A stretch of 9,827 nucleotides of DNA, from contig CALMAV010000148.1 in assembly GCA_937859895.1 (NCBI GenBank), positions 1-9,827 on the forward strand, in the 5' to 3' direction. Shown here piece after piece: positions 1 to 6,410 of the stretch; position 1 is the stretch's first letter; the number at the start of each line of letters is the position of its first letter. Under the pieces are notes generated by a model. It was not told where the DNA came from. It saw only the letters and a program-made list of their open reading frames with translations, and did no database searches. Source of the DNA: an uncultured Bryobacterales bacterium. GTDB lineage: Bacteria; Acidobacteriota; Terriglobia; Bryobacterales; Bryobacteraceae. The translations under genes and the position numbers were made by a program.

Positions 1-323
1 GAGGCATCGTGGCGTTTCTGCCGGCACTGCTACCCATCGATAAGCTAAGTCAACTGGTCAACATGGGCACGCTGCTTGCGTTCTCAATTGTCTGCGCCGG
101 GGTCTGGATCCTGCGGAGACGGAACCCGGATCTGCCCCGCCCTTTTCGTACGCCGCTTGTACCGCTGGTTCCGCTTTTAGGGATTTGCAGTGCGGTCTAT
201 TTGATGATCAAGCTGCCCTGGTTGACCTGGAGCGTGCTGGGGATCTGGCTCGCGATTGGACTGGTGATCTACTTCGGCTACTCGACCAAGCACAGCAAGG
301 TTCAGCATTTAGTCAACAGATGA
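1..323 (+). CDS. APC-family amino acid permease, C-terminal part (5' end outside window)
   Basis: This is the last ~107 codons of an inner-membrane amino acid transporter of the APC superfamily (YfnA / cationic amino acid transporter type, normally about 450-500 residues), which imports amino acids by secondary transport. The frame is open from the first bases (codons start at base 3), so the GTG at base 9 is an internal codon, not a start. Visible features are a hydrophobic helix (GTLLAFSIVCAGVWIL), then the family's cytoplasmic motif RRRNPDLPRPFRTP, then two closely spaced helices (PLVPLLGICSAVYLMI and WSVLGIWLAIGLVIYFGY) and a short polar tail. The RxxxPDLPRPFRTP loop before the last two helices is characteristic of this subfamily. 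Substrate cannot be told from this fragment. The stop is TGA at 321-323, and the same frame continues open after it. The family call is firm; gene symbol left open. Confidence 0.9.
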   Translation, partial: GIVAFLPALLPIDKLSQLVNMGTLLAFSIVCAGVWILRRRNPDLPRPFRTPLVPLVPLLGICSAVYLMIKLPWLTWSVLGIWLAIGLVIYFGYSTKHSKVQHLVNR

Positions 324-497
324 TCAAGCAAACTGAGAGCAATCCTCATTTGTATCGTGTCTATCCTCGTCACCTTTGCAGTCTTGTGGCCAGTGCTTGA
401 AGTAGGGATTCTACGTTTCACGCCATCCTCATTCGCGAAGTCACATGCACGTGTAGCCGGTACTTGGCACATCAGTTTTAATGAGAAACTGGTTTAG
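324..497 (+). other. In-frame open extension after permease stop, hydrophobic helix, possible small membrane ORF
   Basis: After the permease TGA the same frame remains open for 57 codons, to TAG at 495-497. It encodes a strongly hydrophobic stretch (LRAILICIVSILVTFAVLWP) followed by a polar tail ending RVAGTWHISFNEKLV. There is no ATG in this frame. The only candidate starts are CTG at 333 and GTG at 357, and neither has a clear Shine-Dalgarno. Three readings are possible: a remnant of a longer permease cut by a nonsense change, a small membrane protein with a non-AUG start, or a chance open frame. A 57-codon open run has a roughly 1-in-15 probability by chance, so the hydrophobicity is the only real signal. 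I do not recognise the peptide. Confidence 0.2.
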
Positions 498-533
498 CTG
501 GCGCAGGGTTTCGTTGAGAACGCAACAATGAAC

Positions 534-540
534 GGGAGGA
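534..540 (+). promoter_or_regulatory. Ribosome binding site of the Uma2-family gene
   Basis: GGGAGGA lies 9 nt before the ATG at 550, a strong purine-rich Shine-Dalgarno that fixes this start. The earlier ATG at 528 is in a different frame. The rest of 324-533 holds no convincing promoter or terminator that I can see. Confidence 0.7.
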
Positions 541-549
541 AAGAAGAGC

Positions 550-1068
550 ATGAGCAATGTTCTTACTGGGTTTGATTACCACACCGAATTCATCGATGGT
601 CAAGAGGTTCCCAAACCGTTGCCGAAAAATCTACACGCCTTTATTCAGGGCTTTCTGATTCGATGGTTTGGCCGAGAGCTGCCCGGGCAATACTACAATC
701 TCCCTGAGCTGAACGTATTGTGTGGCCCGGACCCGCTTGTTCCTGAGATAACGGTGGTAGCAAAAGGCGCACGCTATAGCAACGGTGATCTAGCCGAAGC
801 GGCACCGCTAGTCGTGGAGTTTTTTTCCCCGGGACAAAGCATAGGCGATCTATTCGGTAAGGCTGATCGTTTCTTGCAAGCCGGCACCAGGTATTGCTGG
901 ATCATCTGGCCCGAGAAAAGGAAAGCTTGGACCTACACGGCTACGGATATGGACGACTCTGCTTACCTGTATGCCTCGCTTCCCAACGGTTCTGTCGACG
1001 ACTTTGAGATCCGCCTACTAGTTGCCGATTTATGGTCGGTGCTGGATGAGATCGCGTCGCAAGCATGA
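550..1068 (+). CDS. Uma2 family endonuclease-like protein (DUF820)
   Basis: A 172-residue cytoplasmic protein of the Uma2 / DUF820 family, a PD-(D/E)xK nuclease-fold group very abundant in cyanobacteria, Acidobacteria and other free-living bacteria. Its biological role is not established. Visible signature: LVPEITVV at about 63-70 (where most members have PD), APLVVEFFSPGQS at 85-97 with Glu90, D100, Lys104 in the following helix (DLFGKADRFLQAG), and RYCWIIWPEKR at 114-124, matching the usual 'YWxVDP' strand. The canonical Asp of the PD motif is Glu66 here, a conservative change that leaves activity uncertain. Length is somewhat shorter than the common 185-200 residues. It has its own strong ribosome site and stands alone between the permease and oppositely oriented genes, as these genes usually do. 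Family call is good; function is not assigned. Confidence 0.8.
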   Translation: MSNVLTGFDYHTEFIDGQEVPKPLPKNLHAFIQGFLIRWFGRELPGQYYNLPELNVLCGPDPLVPEITVVAKGARYSNGDLAEAAPLVVEFFSPGQSIGDLFGKADRFLQAGTRYCWIIWPEKRKAWTYTATDMDDSAYLYASLPNGSVDDFEIRLLVADLWSVLDEIASQA

Positions 1069-1152
1069 AGCGAAGCTAGCGGAAGATGTTGCGCTGCATC
1101 CCTGTAATCAGAGGAAAGAGCGGACGTTGTTAAACACAAGAAGCGATACAGA

Positions 1153-1557
1153 TCAGGCATTTAAACCTTTGACATAGGCCCAACGTCCCAGGTACCCCGA
1201 AAGCAGAAGCACTGCATAAGAAAGCCAGATCCATGGCGATTGGTCTTGGAAGAAGGTCCAATTGGGCGGCGTATGTTTAAAAGCCGGAATAATGAGAATG
1301 TAGGTGAGCGCATCCAAGCCGTAAGAAAGGCCGATCCAGACTAGCAGAAGATTCACGCATTCAGCCAAACTAGCCTTAGGAGTAAATCTCATTTTATGCA
1401 GGTAGCGGTATATGAGCCATGCACTAACTACCGGCATAAAAGTGAATACGCTAATCCACATCGCAACCGGGCTTATGAGTAGGTAGGTAGCAAATCCGAT
1501 AATTGTCGCGATCAGGTACATCGCCGCAAAACTTGCCAAGATCCGCCAAAGCTTCAC
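1153..1557 (-). CDS. Hypothetical four-helix integral membrane protein
   Basis: A 134-residue protein that I do not recognise. Four hydrophobic segments are evident at about residues 5-28, 32-53, 66-92 and 108-128, with few charged residues except in the loop after helix 2 (RYLHKMRFTPK). There is no signal peptidase site or catalytic motif, so it is predicted to sit in the inner membrane. The start is GTG at 1557, supported by AGGAGA close upstream. It lies 76 bp downstream of the TonB-dependent receptor on the same strand. A hairpin and an ECF-like promoter occupy that gap, so it may be transcribed separately. It could belong to one of the small DUF membrane families; no function is proposed. 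Its 3' end faces the Uma2 gene across 84 bp with no clear terminator. Confidence 0.65.
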   Translation of the reverse strand: MKLWRILASFAAMYLIATIIGFATYLLISPVAMWISVFTFMPVVSAWLIYRYLHKMRFTPKASLAECVNLLLVWIGLSYGLDALTYILIIPAFKHTPPNWTFFQDQSPWIWLSYAVLLLSGYLGRWAYVKGLNA

Positions 1558-1560
1558 GGC

Positions 1561-1566
1561 TCTCCT
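1561..1566 (-). promoter_or_regulatory. Ribosome binding site for the GTG start of the membrane protein
   Basis: Read on the minus strand, AGGAGA is followed by gcc and then GTG at 1557. The short spacing still makes this the best start in the frame, since the next methionine codon lies inside the first predicted helix. Confidence 0.55.
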
Positions 1567-1578
1567 TTTGCTCCTGTG

Positions 1579-1606
1579 ACTACGAATGCCTACTTCACTT
1601 TGTTCC
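1579..1606 (-). promoter_or_regulatory. Possible ECF-sigma-type promoter for the membrane protein gene
   Basis: On the minus strand GGAAC (1606-1602) is followed by exactly 17 nt and then CGTAGT (1584-1579). This matches the general ECF pattern of a GGAAC -35 element and a CGT-containing -10 element. A second GGAAC directly precedes it. The predicted start of transcription would fall close to 1572, leaving a short leader to the GTG at 1557. Short motifs like this occur by chance; the position in the only gap upstream of the gene is what makes it worth listing. Confidence 0.25.
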
Positions 1607-1632
1607 GTTCCAAAAATTGTGCCATTTGGAAC
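1607..1632 (-). terminator. Inverted repeat just after the receptor stop codon
   Basis: Perfect 8-bp arms, GTTCCAAA (1607-1614) and TTTGGAAC (1625-1632), enclose a 10-nt loop. On the minus strand the repeat begins one base after the receptor TGA (1636-1634). It is not followed by a T tract, and the stem is A/T-rich inside, so it is at best a weak terminator. It could instead be an RNA stability element or a protein-binding dyad. Confidence 0.4.
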
Positions 1633-1633
1633 A

Positions 1634-4600
1634 TCAAAACATCAACTTCAGCGAAAACTGGATCTGCCTCGATGTTCCTGCTGTTCGGTTAATCTGTCCG
1701 AAGCCTGACCCGAGCAGCGTGTTTGCCGGCAGGCCAAAATTCACGACGTTAAACAGATTGAAGAACTCGGCTCGGAATTGCAGATTCGCAACTTCCCTTC
1801 CCCTGCGCTCGGCTAGGGGCGTGTCCTTAATCAGCGCGAAGTCAAAGTTGTGAAAGGCCGGGCCCCGAAATGTATTTCGTCCAAGCGTTCCAAAAAAGCC
1901 GCTGTTCGGACCGCTTCCCCCCGGCACATTGATTGGAATGGCAAAGAAGCTGGCATTCGCAGTACCCGCTCCAAAGTAATCCTCTCTGATCTTCCGCGAA
2001 GTGGATAATGTCGGCACACCAATCTGGTTCGGTCGATCAACGCCGTTCGAGCCTGCGCCGGTCTGCTGCACCCCAGAGTACACAGTGAACGGCGAACCGG
2101 TGCTGATGCTTGTCACGCTTAACAATTGCCAACCTCTCACAGCTTTTGCAGGCAGCGCTCGCAAGCCCGGAACGCGCTGCACCGGAAAATCCTGGATAGC
2201 GCTGATAGCAAGCGAGTGGCGAACGTCAAAGCTTGATGGTCCCTTTTCCCCTCGCGTGTCGAATGGGTTTTGCGGCCATGCAGGCGCTGTTGCTCCGGAA
2301 GCCCCGCTCACAAAACCACCGATAACCGTACTCGCATCATCCAGCGATTTGCCGAAGGTATAGCTGGCCTGCAACGATGGGCCGCCGCCGGGGACTTGCC
2401 CTTGCAGCGAAGTTTGCAGAGCGTGATAGCTGGAATGCGAGCGATTCGTCATCAGCATCTCTGTTCCAAACCCGCCGGTGGGTCGGCCGAGCTGATCAAA
2501 TTGGGTGTAGCGCGCGAACTCAGGCGTTGCACCAGGGTAAGCATTGGGAAAATTAATAGCAGGAAGGCTGATGCCTGCCGTTCCGACATACGCCGCATTT
2601 GTCGATAGCCCTTTGAATTGCCTCTCAACCATGAATGTCCAGGTCGCAAGATAAGCGTTGCGGAAGTCTTGCGACATAGCGTTTACATTCAGTGGCGTTA
2701 CCTGACGGCTCGGATTCAAATCAGCTAATGCCTGAGCGAATCGAGTGACATCCCAGACGGTGTTGGCCGGTACCGCTTTGGAGTTGTTCCTAGCTGCGGC
2801 AAACACATCGACCCCCGACGGAGTAAAAACACCCGGCAGCTGGCCAGGAGTGATCCGCGTTCCAAAGAGTAGAGGCGCGCCAGCGGCCGCCGTCAACCTT
2901 GGATAGTCCACATAAGGGGCAGCGCCGGTTAGCAGATTGTCTTGCCAAATGTTCGGAGGAATAGTAGTAAGCCCTGCACCAGCCCGAATCTGGAAGCCGT
3001 TGCCAGCCAGCCAGTTGATACGGACACGCGGCCCCCAGTTGTTACCGGTGGTCCGGTAAGGTGGCTGCGGGTTAATCAGGTAATCCTGGCTGAGCACGCC
3101 GTTCTGGTTGAAAAATCTGACTCCTGCCGTGCGTTTGGCGCGCTCTGTAATTGGCGTATACAATTCGTAGCGAAGCCCGTAATCGAGTTGCAACCGATTG
3201 GAGATCCGCCACGTGTCCTGCACGAACAGGTTCACGTCGTAACGTGAGGCAGCGGCCACGCCGATTTGATTGCCCTGGGGAAATGCGGCGGGTGCAACAG
3301 CAACGTTGTAAGCGAATGCGCTCCCGGTGAGCAGCGCCGACAAGGTGTCGGGTAAGGCATCCCCAGGAGCGATGTTATGCGCTCCGCTTAGCGAGCGTAT
3401 GTTAACCGCCGAGTAAGCCGTTCCGCCGCCGAAGACATAGGATCCGTTCGGGGCAGTTCCAAAGTAAGTAGTATCGCGATTGGCTCGAAACTCGCCGCCT
3501 GCTTTGATCGCGTGGCGCGCCAGAGTCACTGAGACGGTTTCTCTGCCCTGAAACAAGTTGCCGCGCGCTTCAACCACTGAGCCTGCTGCTGCATTGAACG
3601 GCTCATAAAGTCCGTCGCCGAAGGTAAGAGCCGGATCGGTTCGGTTCGGAGTCGGAAAGGAGGGCGTCGTACGGGTGAAGCTGAGAGAAGCCTCATTTAC
3701 AAAGTGGGGCGATGCAGTATGGGTCCAGGTCAGGACACCGTTGCGCTGATGATCGGTGTAGAGAACGCCAAAACTCGGATCGATCGCCGTTTGGTTTGGG
3801 TTGGTGGTAGGGCCGTTCAGGTTATTGATACTCACGCGCAGAAACAACGAGTCTTTTGGCCCGAGCTTGTGATCGATGCGGCCTGAAAACTGGTCTGCGT
3901 TGGTCTGGACCTTCGACGAAGTCGCAAAGGTACGCGCTCCAAATGGCCCACTCACATCGTTCGGTACGGGATAGCGGCGGAGCAACGCTGCAATCTGAGG
4001 ATTCACCGGCACTACGAGCGTATCTCCTGCAAACGCAGTGGTGTCGATGCCGGACCGTTCGGCAAGCGTCGGCACAGGAAGCACCTGCGTGGTCCCAAGC
4101 ACCTGGCGAAAGCCCTGATATTGGAGGTAAAAGAAGGTCCGGTCATGACCGTTGTAGAGCTTTGGCAACCAGACGGGACCGCCCACAGCAACACCAAACT
4201 CATTGCGGCGAAAGGGCGGGATTCGGTCCGGGTTCACCAAAGATCGCCGGTCAAAGAAATTGCGGGCGTCCAAAGCAGAGTTGCGGAGAAACTCAAACGC
4301 CGAGCCATGCAAGTCGTTTGCCCCGGAGCGAGTGATGATGTTTGTAAACCCAGCAGCGCCGCGCCCGATCTCGGCCGGCAACCAGCCAGAAGAAGATTGT
4401 ATTTCAGAGATGGCGTCGACGTTAAAGTTAGAAAAAGTAGCGCCGCCCTGCTCCGGGTCGCTGCTATCGGCTCCGTCTAATGCAAAGACTGCTTCTACGC
4501 CGCGCTGTCCATTCACGGCAAACTGGGCTGTGAAGTTTGTGGCGCCGTTAGCATCCGTCATGGTTCCTGCTGCAAGCAGAAGAAGCTGGCTGAAGTCGCG

Positions 4601-4999
4601 TTTGTTAAGCGGAATGGCGGTAACGGCGTGTGCTCCCAGGTTCTCGCCACCGCTGCTGACAGAAGCCGTTTCGAAGCGGACTAGGACTAAGCCGGCAGCC
4701 GTTACAGTGAGATCAACTAGCTGGTCTGTTGGAAGAGCGAGCGGCTCTGCATGGGTAGCCGTGCCGCCTTTCCATTGCACGCTCAGCTGATACGAACCCG
4801 CGCTCAATGCTTCAAAGCGGTACTCGCCTTTGTTTCCGGACTTAGTGGATAGCGTGGTTTCGCCCCGGCGTAGCGTAACGGTCGCTTCGGACATCGCGAG
4901 CCCGGCGGGATCAAGAAGGTGGCCGCTCAATCCGGACCCAAGCTGCTCTTGCCCAGAACAAATTGCAGCCAATAGAAGCAGCGGCAGTAATACTCGCAT
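1634..4999 (-). CDS. TonB-dependent receptor, Oar-like, with carboxypeptidase regulatory-like domain
   Basis: A 1121-residue outer-membrane receptor of the type multiplied in Acidobacteriota, expected to bind a large substrate (often glycans or peptides) and import it using TonB energy. Substrate unknown. Order: signal peptide at 1-17 (MRVLLPLLLLAAICSGQ), CarboxypepD_reg-like beta domain about 23-100 (SGHLLDPAGLAMSEATVTL, GEYRFEALSAGSYQLSV), plug region about 120-230 (IPLNKRDFSQLLLLAAG, DAISEIQ, GFTNIITRSG), then a long beta-barrel beginning around FRRNEFGVAVGGP and ending in IQFSLKLMF, a typical aromatic C-terminal barrel signal. I chose the ATG at 4999 because the signal peptide begins there. 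The frame extends upstream to 5068, but that would add 23 non-signal residues overlapping alkB. GTG at 5014 is an alternative start. No strong ribosome site is visible. The frame is intact throughout. The start lies 25 bp after the alkB stop. Confidence 0.88.
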   Translation of the reverse strand: MRVLLPLLLLAAICSGQEQLGSGLSGHLLDPAGLAMSEATVTLRRGETTLSTKSGNKGEYRFEALSAGSYQLSVQWKGGTATHAEPLALPTDQLVDLTVTAAGLVLVRFETASVSSGGENLGAHAVTAIPLNKRDFSQLLLLAAGTMTDANGATNFTAQFAVNGQRGVEAVFALDGADSSDPEQGGATFSNFNVDAISEIQSSSGWLPAEIGRGAAGFTNIITRSGANDLHGSAFEFLRNSALDARNFFDRRSLVNPDRIPPFRRNEFGVAVGGPVWLPKLYNGHDRTFFYLQYQGFRQVLGTTQVLPVPTLAERSGIDTTAFAGDTLVVPVNPQIAALLRRYPVPNDVSGPFGARTFATSSKVQTNADQFSGRIDHKLGPKDSLFLRVSINNLNGPTTNPNQTAIDPSFGVLYTDHQRNGVLTWTHTASPHFVNEASLSFTRTTPSFPTPNRTDPALTFGDGLYEPFNAAAGSVVEARGNLFQGRETVSVTLARHAIKAGGEFRANRDTTYFGTAPNGSYVFGGGTAYSAVNIRSLSGAHNIAPGDALPDTLSALLTGSAFAYNVAVAPAAFPQGNQIGVAAASRYDVNLFVQDTWRISNRLQLDYGLRYELYTPITERAKRTAGVRFFNQNGVLSQDYLINPQPPYRTTGNNWGPRVRINWLAGNGFQIRAGAGLTTIPPNIWQDNLLTGAAPYVDYPRLTAAAGAPLLFGTRITPGQLPGVFTPSGVDVFAAARNNSKAVPANTVWDVTRFAQALADLNPSRQVTPLNVNAMSQDFRNAYLATWTFMVERQFKGLSTNAAYVGTAGISLPAINFPNAYPGATPEFARYTQFDQLGRPTGGFGTEMLMTNRSHSSYHALQTSLQGQVPGGGPSLQASYTFGKSLDDASTVIGGFVSGASGATAPAWPQNPFDTRGEKGPSSFDVRHSLAISAIQDFPVQRVPGLRALPAKAVRGWQLLSVTSISTGSPFTVYSGVQQTGAGSNGVDRPNQIGVPTLSTSRKIREDYFGAGTANASFFAIPINVPGGSGPNSGFFGTLGRNTFRGPAFHNFDFALIKDTPLAERRGREVANLQFRAEFFNLFNVVNFGLPANTLLGSGFGQINRTAGTSRQIQFSLKLMF

Positions 5000-5024
5000 A
5001 CGTGCAGCGTACACGAGCCTGGAA

Positions 5025-5672
5025 TTAGCCGGCTTTTCGAAATGTGAGGTTGAAGCGATAGGCCCCAAGGGAAGGATGGCTCCCGTGCTTCAAAGGCATA
5101 ATTCCGTGATAGCGAAGCCGGTCGGGCCCGCCCCAGACAACTACGTCGCCGTGCTCCAATTTGACTCGCTGGACTTTGTCGGCCCGTTCCACCCCACCAA
5201 AGAGAAACACTGCAGGCAGTCCAAGTGAAACCGAGACAATGGGCTGGGCAAAGTCAACTTCGTCGCGATCCTGATGCAGTGTCAACTTTGCCCCCGGAGC
5301 ATACCTGTTGATCAAACAGGCGTCGGGCAAGAAGCCGCCAAAACCGGCTTGCGCCGCAGCGGCCATGGCTATCTGAAGAAAGCTTGCAGGCATCGGCGGC
5401 CAGGGTTGGTTGGTCAGCGGATCTGCCGGAGCGTACCGATACCCGCGTCGATCAGAGACCCAGCCAAGTGCGCCGCAGTTGGTCATGGCGACTGAGATGG
5501 TGAAACCGCGAGGAGTAACCATATTTCGGAAAGGCGCTGCGGCGGTAACGTCCCTCAGTGTACCCAGAACAGGCACTTCGTCAGCCAGTACAAACTGCCG
5601 TAAGACCACTGCGCCTGGCCCGAGCTGGTCCGTCGGCAGCTGGTCTTGATTCGAAAAGAGATCGGGATTCAT
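5025..5672 (-). CDS. alkB: DNA oxidative demethylase AlkB (2-oxoglutarate / Fe(II) dioxygenase)
   Basis: Cytoplasmic DNA repair enzyme that oxidatively removes 1-methyladenine and 3-methylcytosine from DNA and RNA, using Fe(II), O2 and 2-oxoglutarate. The 215-residue product is close to the length of the E. coli enzyme and aligns along its whole length: MVTPRGFTISVAMTNCGALGW, CLINRYAPGAKLTLHQDRDE, PIVSVSLGLPAVFLFGG, EHGDVVVWGG and RFNLTFRKAG. Counting from the ATG at 5672, the iron ligands are His133, Asp135 and His189. The 2-oxoglutarate contacts are Asn122, Tyr124, Arg206 and Arg212, a constant +2 shift from E. coli numbering. GTG at 5684 would add four residues; I prefer ATG at 5672 because MNPDLF resembles the E. 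coli MLDLF start. No clear Shine-Dalgarno is present for either. It is first in a same-strand run with the receptor; no ada gene is next to it. Confidence 0.95.
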   Translation of the reverse strand: MNPDLFSNQDQLPTDQLGPGAVVLRQFVLADEVPVLGTLRDVTAAAPFRNMVTPRGFTISVAMTNCGALGWVSDRRGYRYAPADPLTNQPWPPMPASFLQIAMAAAAQAGFGGFLPDACLINRYAPGAKLTLHQDRDEVDFAQPIVSVSLGLPAVFLFGGVERADKVQRVKLEHGDVVVWGGPDRLRYHGIMPLKHGSHPSLGAYRFNLTFRKAG

Positions 5673-5852
5673 AGTCGAGCCCACACTGAGGCTTCAAACA
5701 GTAGCAACGGAGCACAATTCATAGGATGATAGAGGAAGCTCGAGGCTGGATCTAGCCTCCGTTGAGCAACGATCTGCTGGGCCATACATGCCGACAGCTT
5801 ACTGCAAACTGCAATGCAGAGTTCGTTAGCCAATCATATGGGAGATAAATTC
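5673..5852. promoter_or_regulatory. Divergent intergenic region of alkB and the peptidoglycan-binding gene, with inverted repeats
   Basis: This 180-bp gap must hold promoters for both flanking genes. Several dyads are visible: GAGGCT (5742-5747) with AGCCTC (5754-5759); CAACGGAG (5705-5712) with CTCCGTTG (5757-5764); CGTTG-AG-CAACG at 5760-5771. A tandem heptamer ACTGCAA occurs at 5801-5814. On the minus strand TATCAT at 5728-5733 resembles a -10 box for alkB, but no good -35 accompanies it. None of these is a recognised operator, and individually each could be chance. Confidence 0.35.
5841..5845 (+). promoter_or_regulatory. Ribosome binding site fixing the start of the peptidoglycan-binding protein
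   Basis: GGAGA, preceded by a further G, lies 7 nt before the ATG at 5853. It selects MKKSVVV as the start over the upstream in-frame ATGs at 5814 and 5838, which would place extra residues ahead of the signal peptide. Confidence 0.7.
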
Positions 5853-6353
5853 ATGAAGAAATCTGTAGTTGTGTCAGTTCTCGCTCTTTCGCTTTCAGCT
5901 GTTCCGGTGGTGGCGCAGAGCCGCTCGACAATCCGCGATACGCAGCAGGCCCTAAAGGATAAAGGACTTGATCCTGGCCCTGTTGATGGCATCAACGGAA
6001 AACAGACTAAAGCAGCCATTAAGAAGTTCCAAGATCAACAGAACTTGAACGAGGACGGGCAGATAGGTCCGAAGACCCTGGATGCATTAGGCGTTAAGCC
6101 AGCTGGCGCCAAGACAAACCTGAAGGCCTCTGGCGAGAATCTGAAAAGCGGCTACTCCGATGGCGGGAGCAAGATAGCTGAAGGGACCAAAGACGCTGGC
6201 AGCGAGATCAAAAAGGGTAAAGTCGGCGACGGGACGGTAGACTTCGGCAAAGGCGTTGGTAAGGGTGTCGCAAAGATGGGTGCCAGCACTGGGCATGCCG
6301 CGAAGAACCTTGGCAAAGGCATTAAGAACGCCGTTACTCCTGAAAAGAAGTAA
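5853..6353 (+). CDS. Secreted peptidoglycan-binding domain protein with Gly/Lys-rich tail
   Basis: A 166-residue exported protein. Residues 1-21 form a classic signal peptide (MKKSVVVSVLALSLSAVPVVA, cleavage expected before QS). Residues about 26-80 are a PG_binding_1 module (TIRDTQQALKDKGLDPGPVDG, then QTKAAIKKFQDQQNLNEDGQIG and TLDALGV), a three-helix fold that docks enzymes or structural proteins onto peptidoglycan. No catalytic domain follows. Residues 85-166 are a low-complexity tail rich in Gly, Lys and Ala with irregular glycine spacing (GKGVGKGVAKMG, KNLGKGIKNA), probably flexible and positively charged. Periplasmic location bound to the cell wall is inferred. It stands alone, divergent from alkB and convergent with the sigma factor gene. 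Domain call is strong; role is unknown, possibly structural or stress-related. Confidence 0.85.
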   Translation: MKKSVVVSVLALSLSAVPVVAQSRSTIRDTQQALKDKGLDPGPVDGINGKQTKAAIKKFQDQQNLNEDGQIGPKTLDALGVKPAGAKTNLKASGENLKSGYSDGGSKIAEGTKDAGSEIKKGKVGDGTVDFGKGVGKGVAKMGASTGHAAKNLGKGIKNAVTPEKK

Positions 6354-6363
6354 CAAGTTACAA

Positions 6364-6396
6364 GCGGGTAGCTGCAATCGGATGCAAGTTACCCGC
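6364..6396. terminator. Hairpin between convergent peptidoglycan-binding and sigma factor genes
   Basis: GCGGGTAGCTGC pairs with GCAAGTTACCCGC around an 8-nt loop, giving a 12-bp stem with one G-T wobble and one bulged A. It begins 10 bp after the TAA at 6351-6353 and ends 14 bp before the sigma factor stop, so it could terminate both convergent transcripts. There is no clean T tract on the plus side; the minus side runs into a moderately T-rich stretch. The stem strength and location support a terminator role. Confidence 0.6.
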
Positions 6397-6410
6397 CCGA
6401 GTCTTGAAAA

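Noticed and set aside
3856..4335. 159-residue plus-strand open frame inside the receptor gene
   Set aside because: Antisense shadow of the receptor, with overlapping competing shadows and no protein family resemblance.
4203..4790. 195-residue plus-strand open frame inside the receptor gene
   Set aside because: It is wholly antisense to the well-supported receptor, has unusual composition with no recognisable domain, and is explained by the codon pattern of the minus-strand gene.
5025..5068. Receptor start at 5068, overlapping the alkB 3' end
   Set aside because: It would put 23 polar residues before an obvious signal peptide; the ATG at 4999 directly begins the signal sequence.
5801..5814. 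Tandem heptamer ACTGCAAACTGCAA
   Set aside because: Only two copies of seven bases; not enough to call an iteron or operator.
5814..5852. Upstream start of the peptidoglycan-binding protein at 5814
   Set aside because: No ribosome site, and it would bury the signal peptide; GGAGA points to the ATG at 5853.
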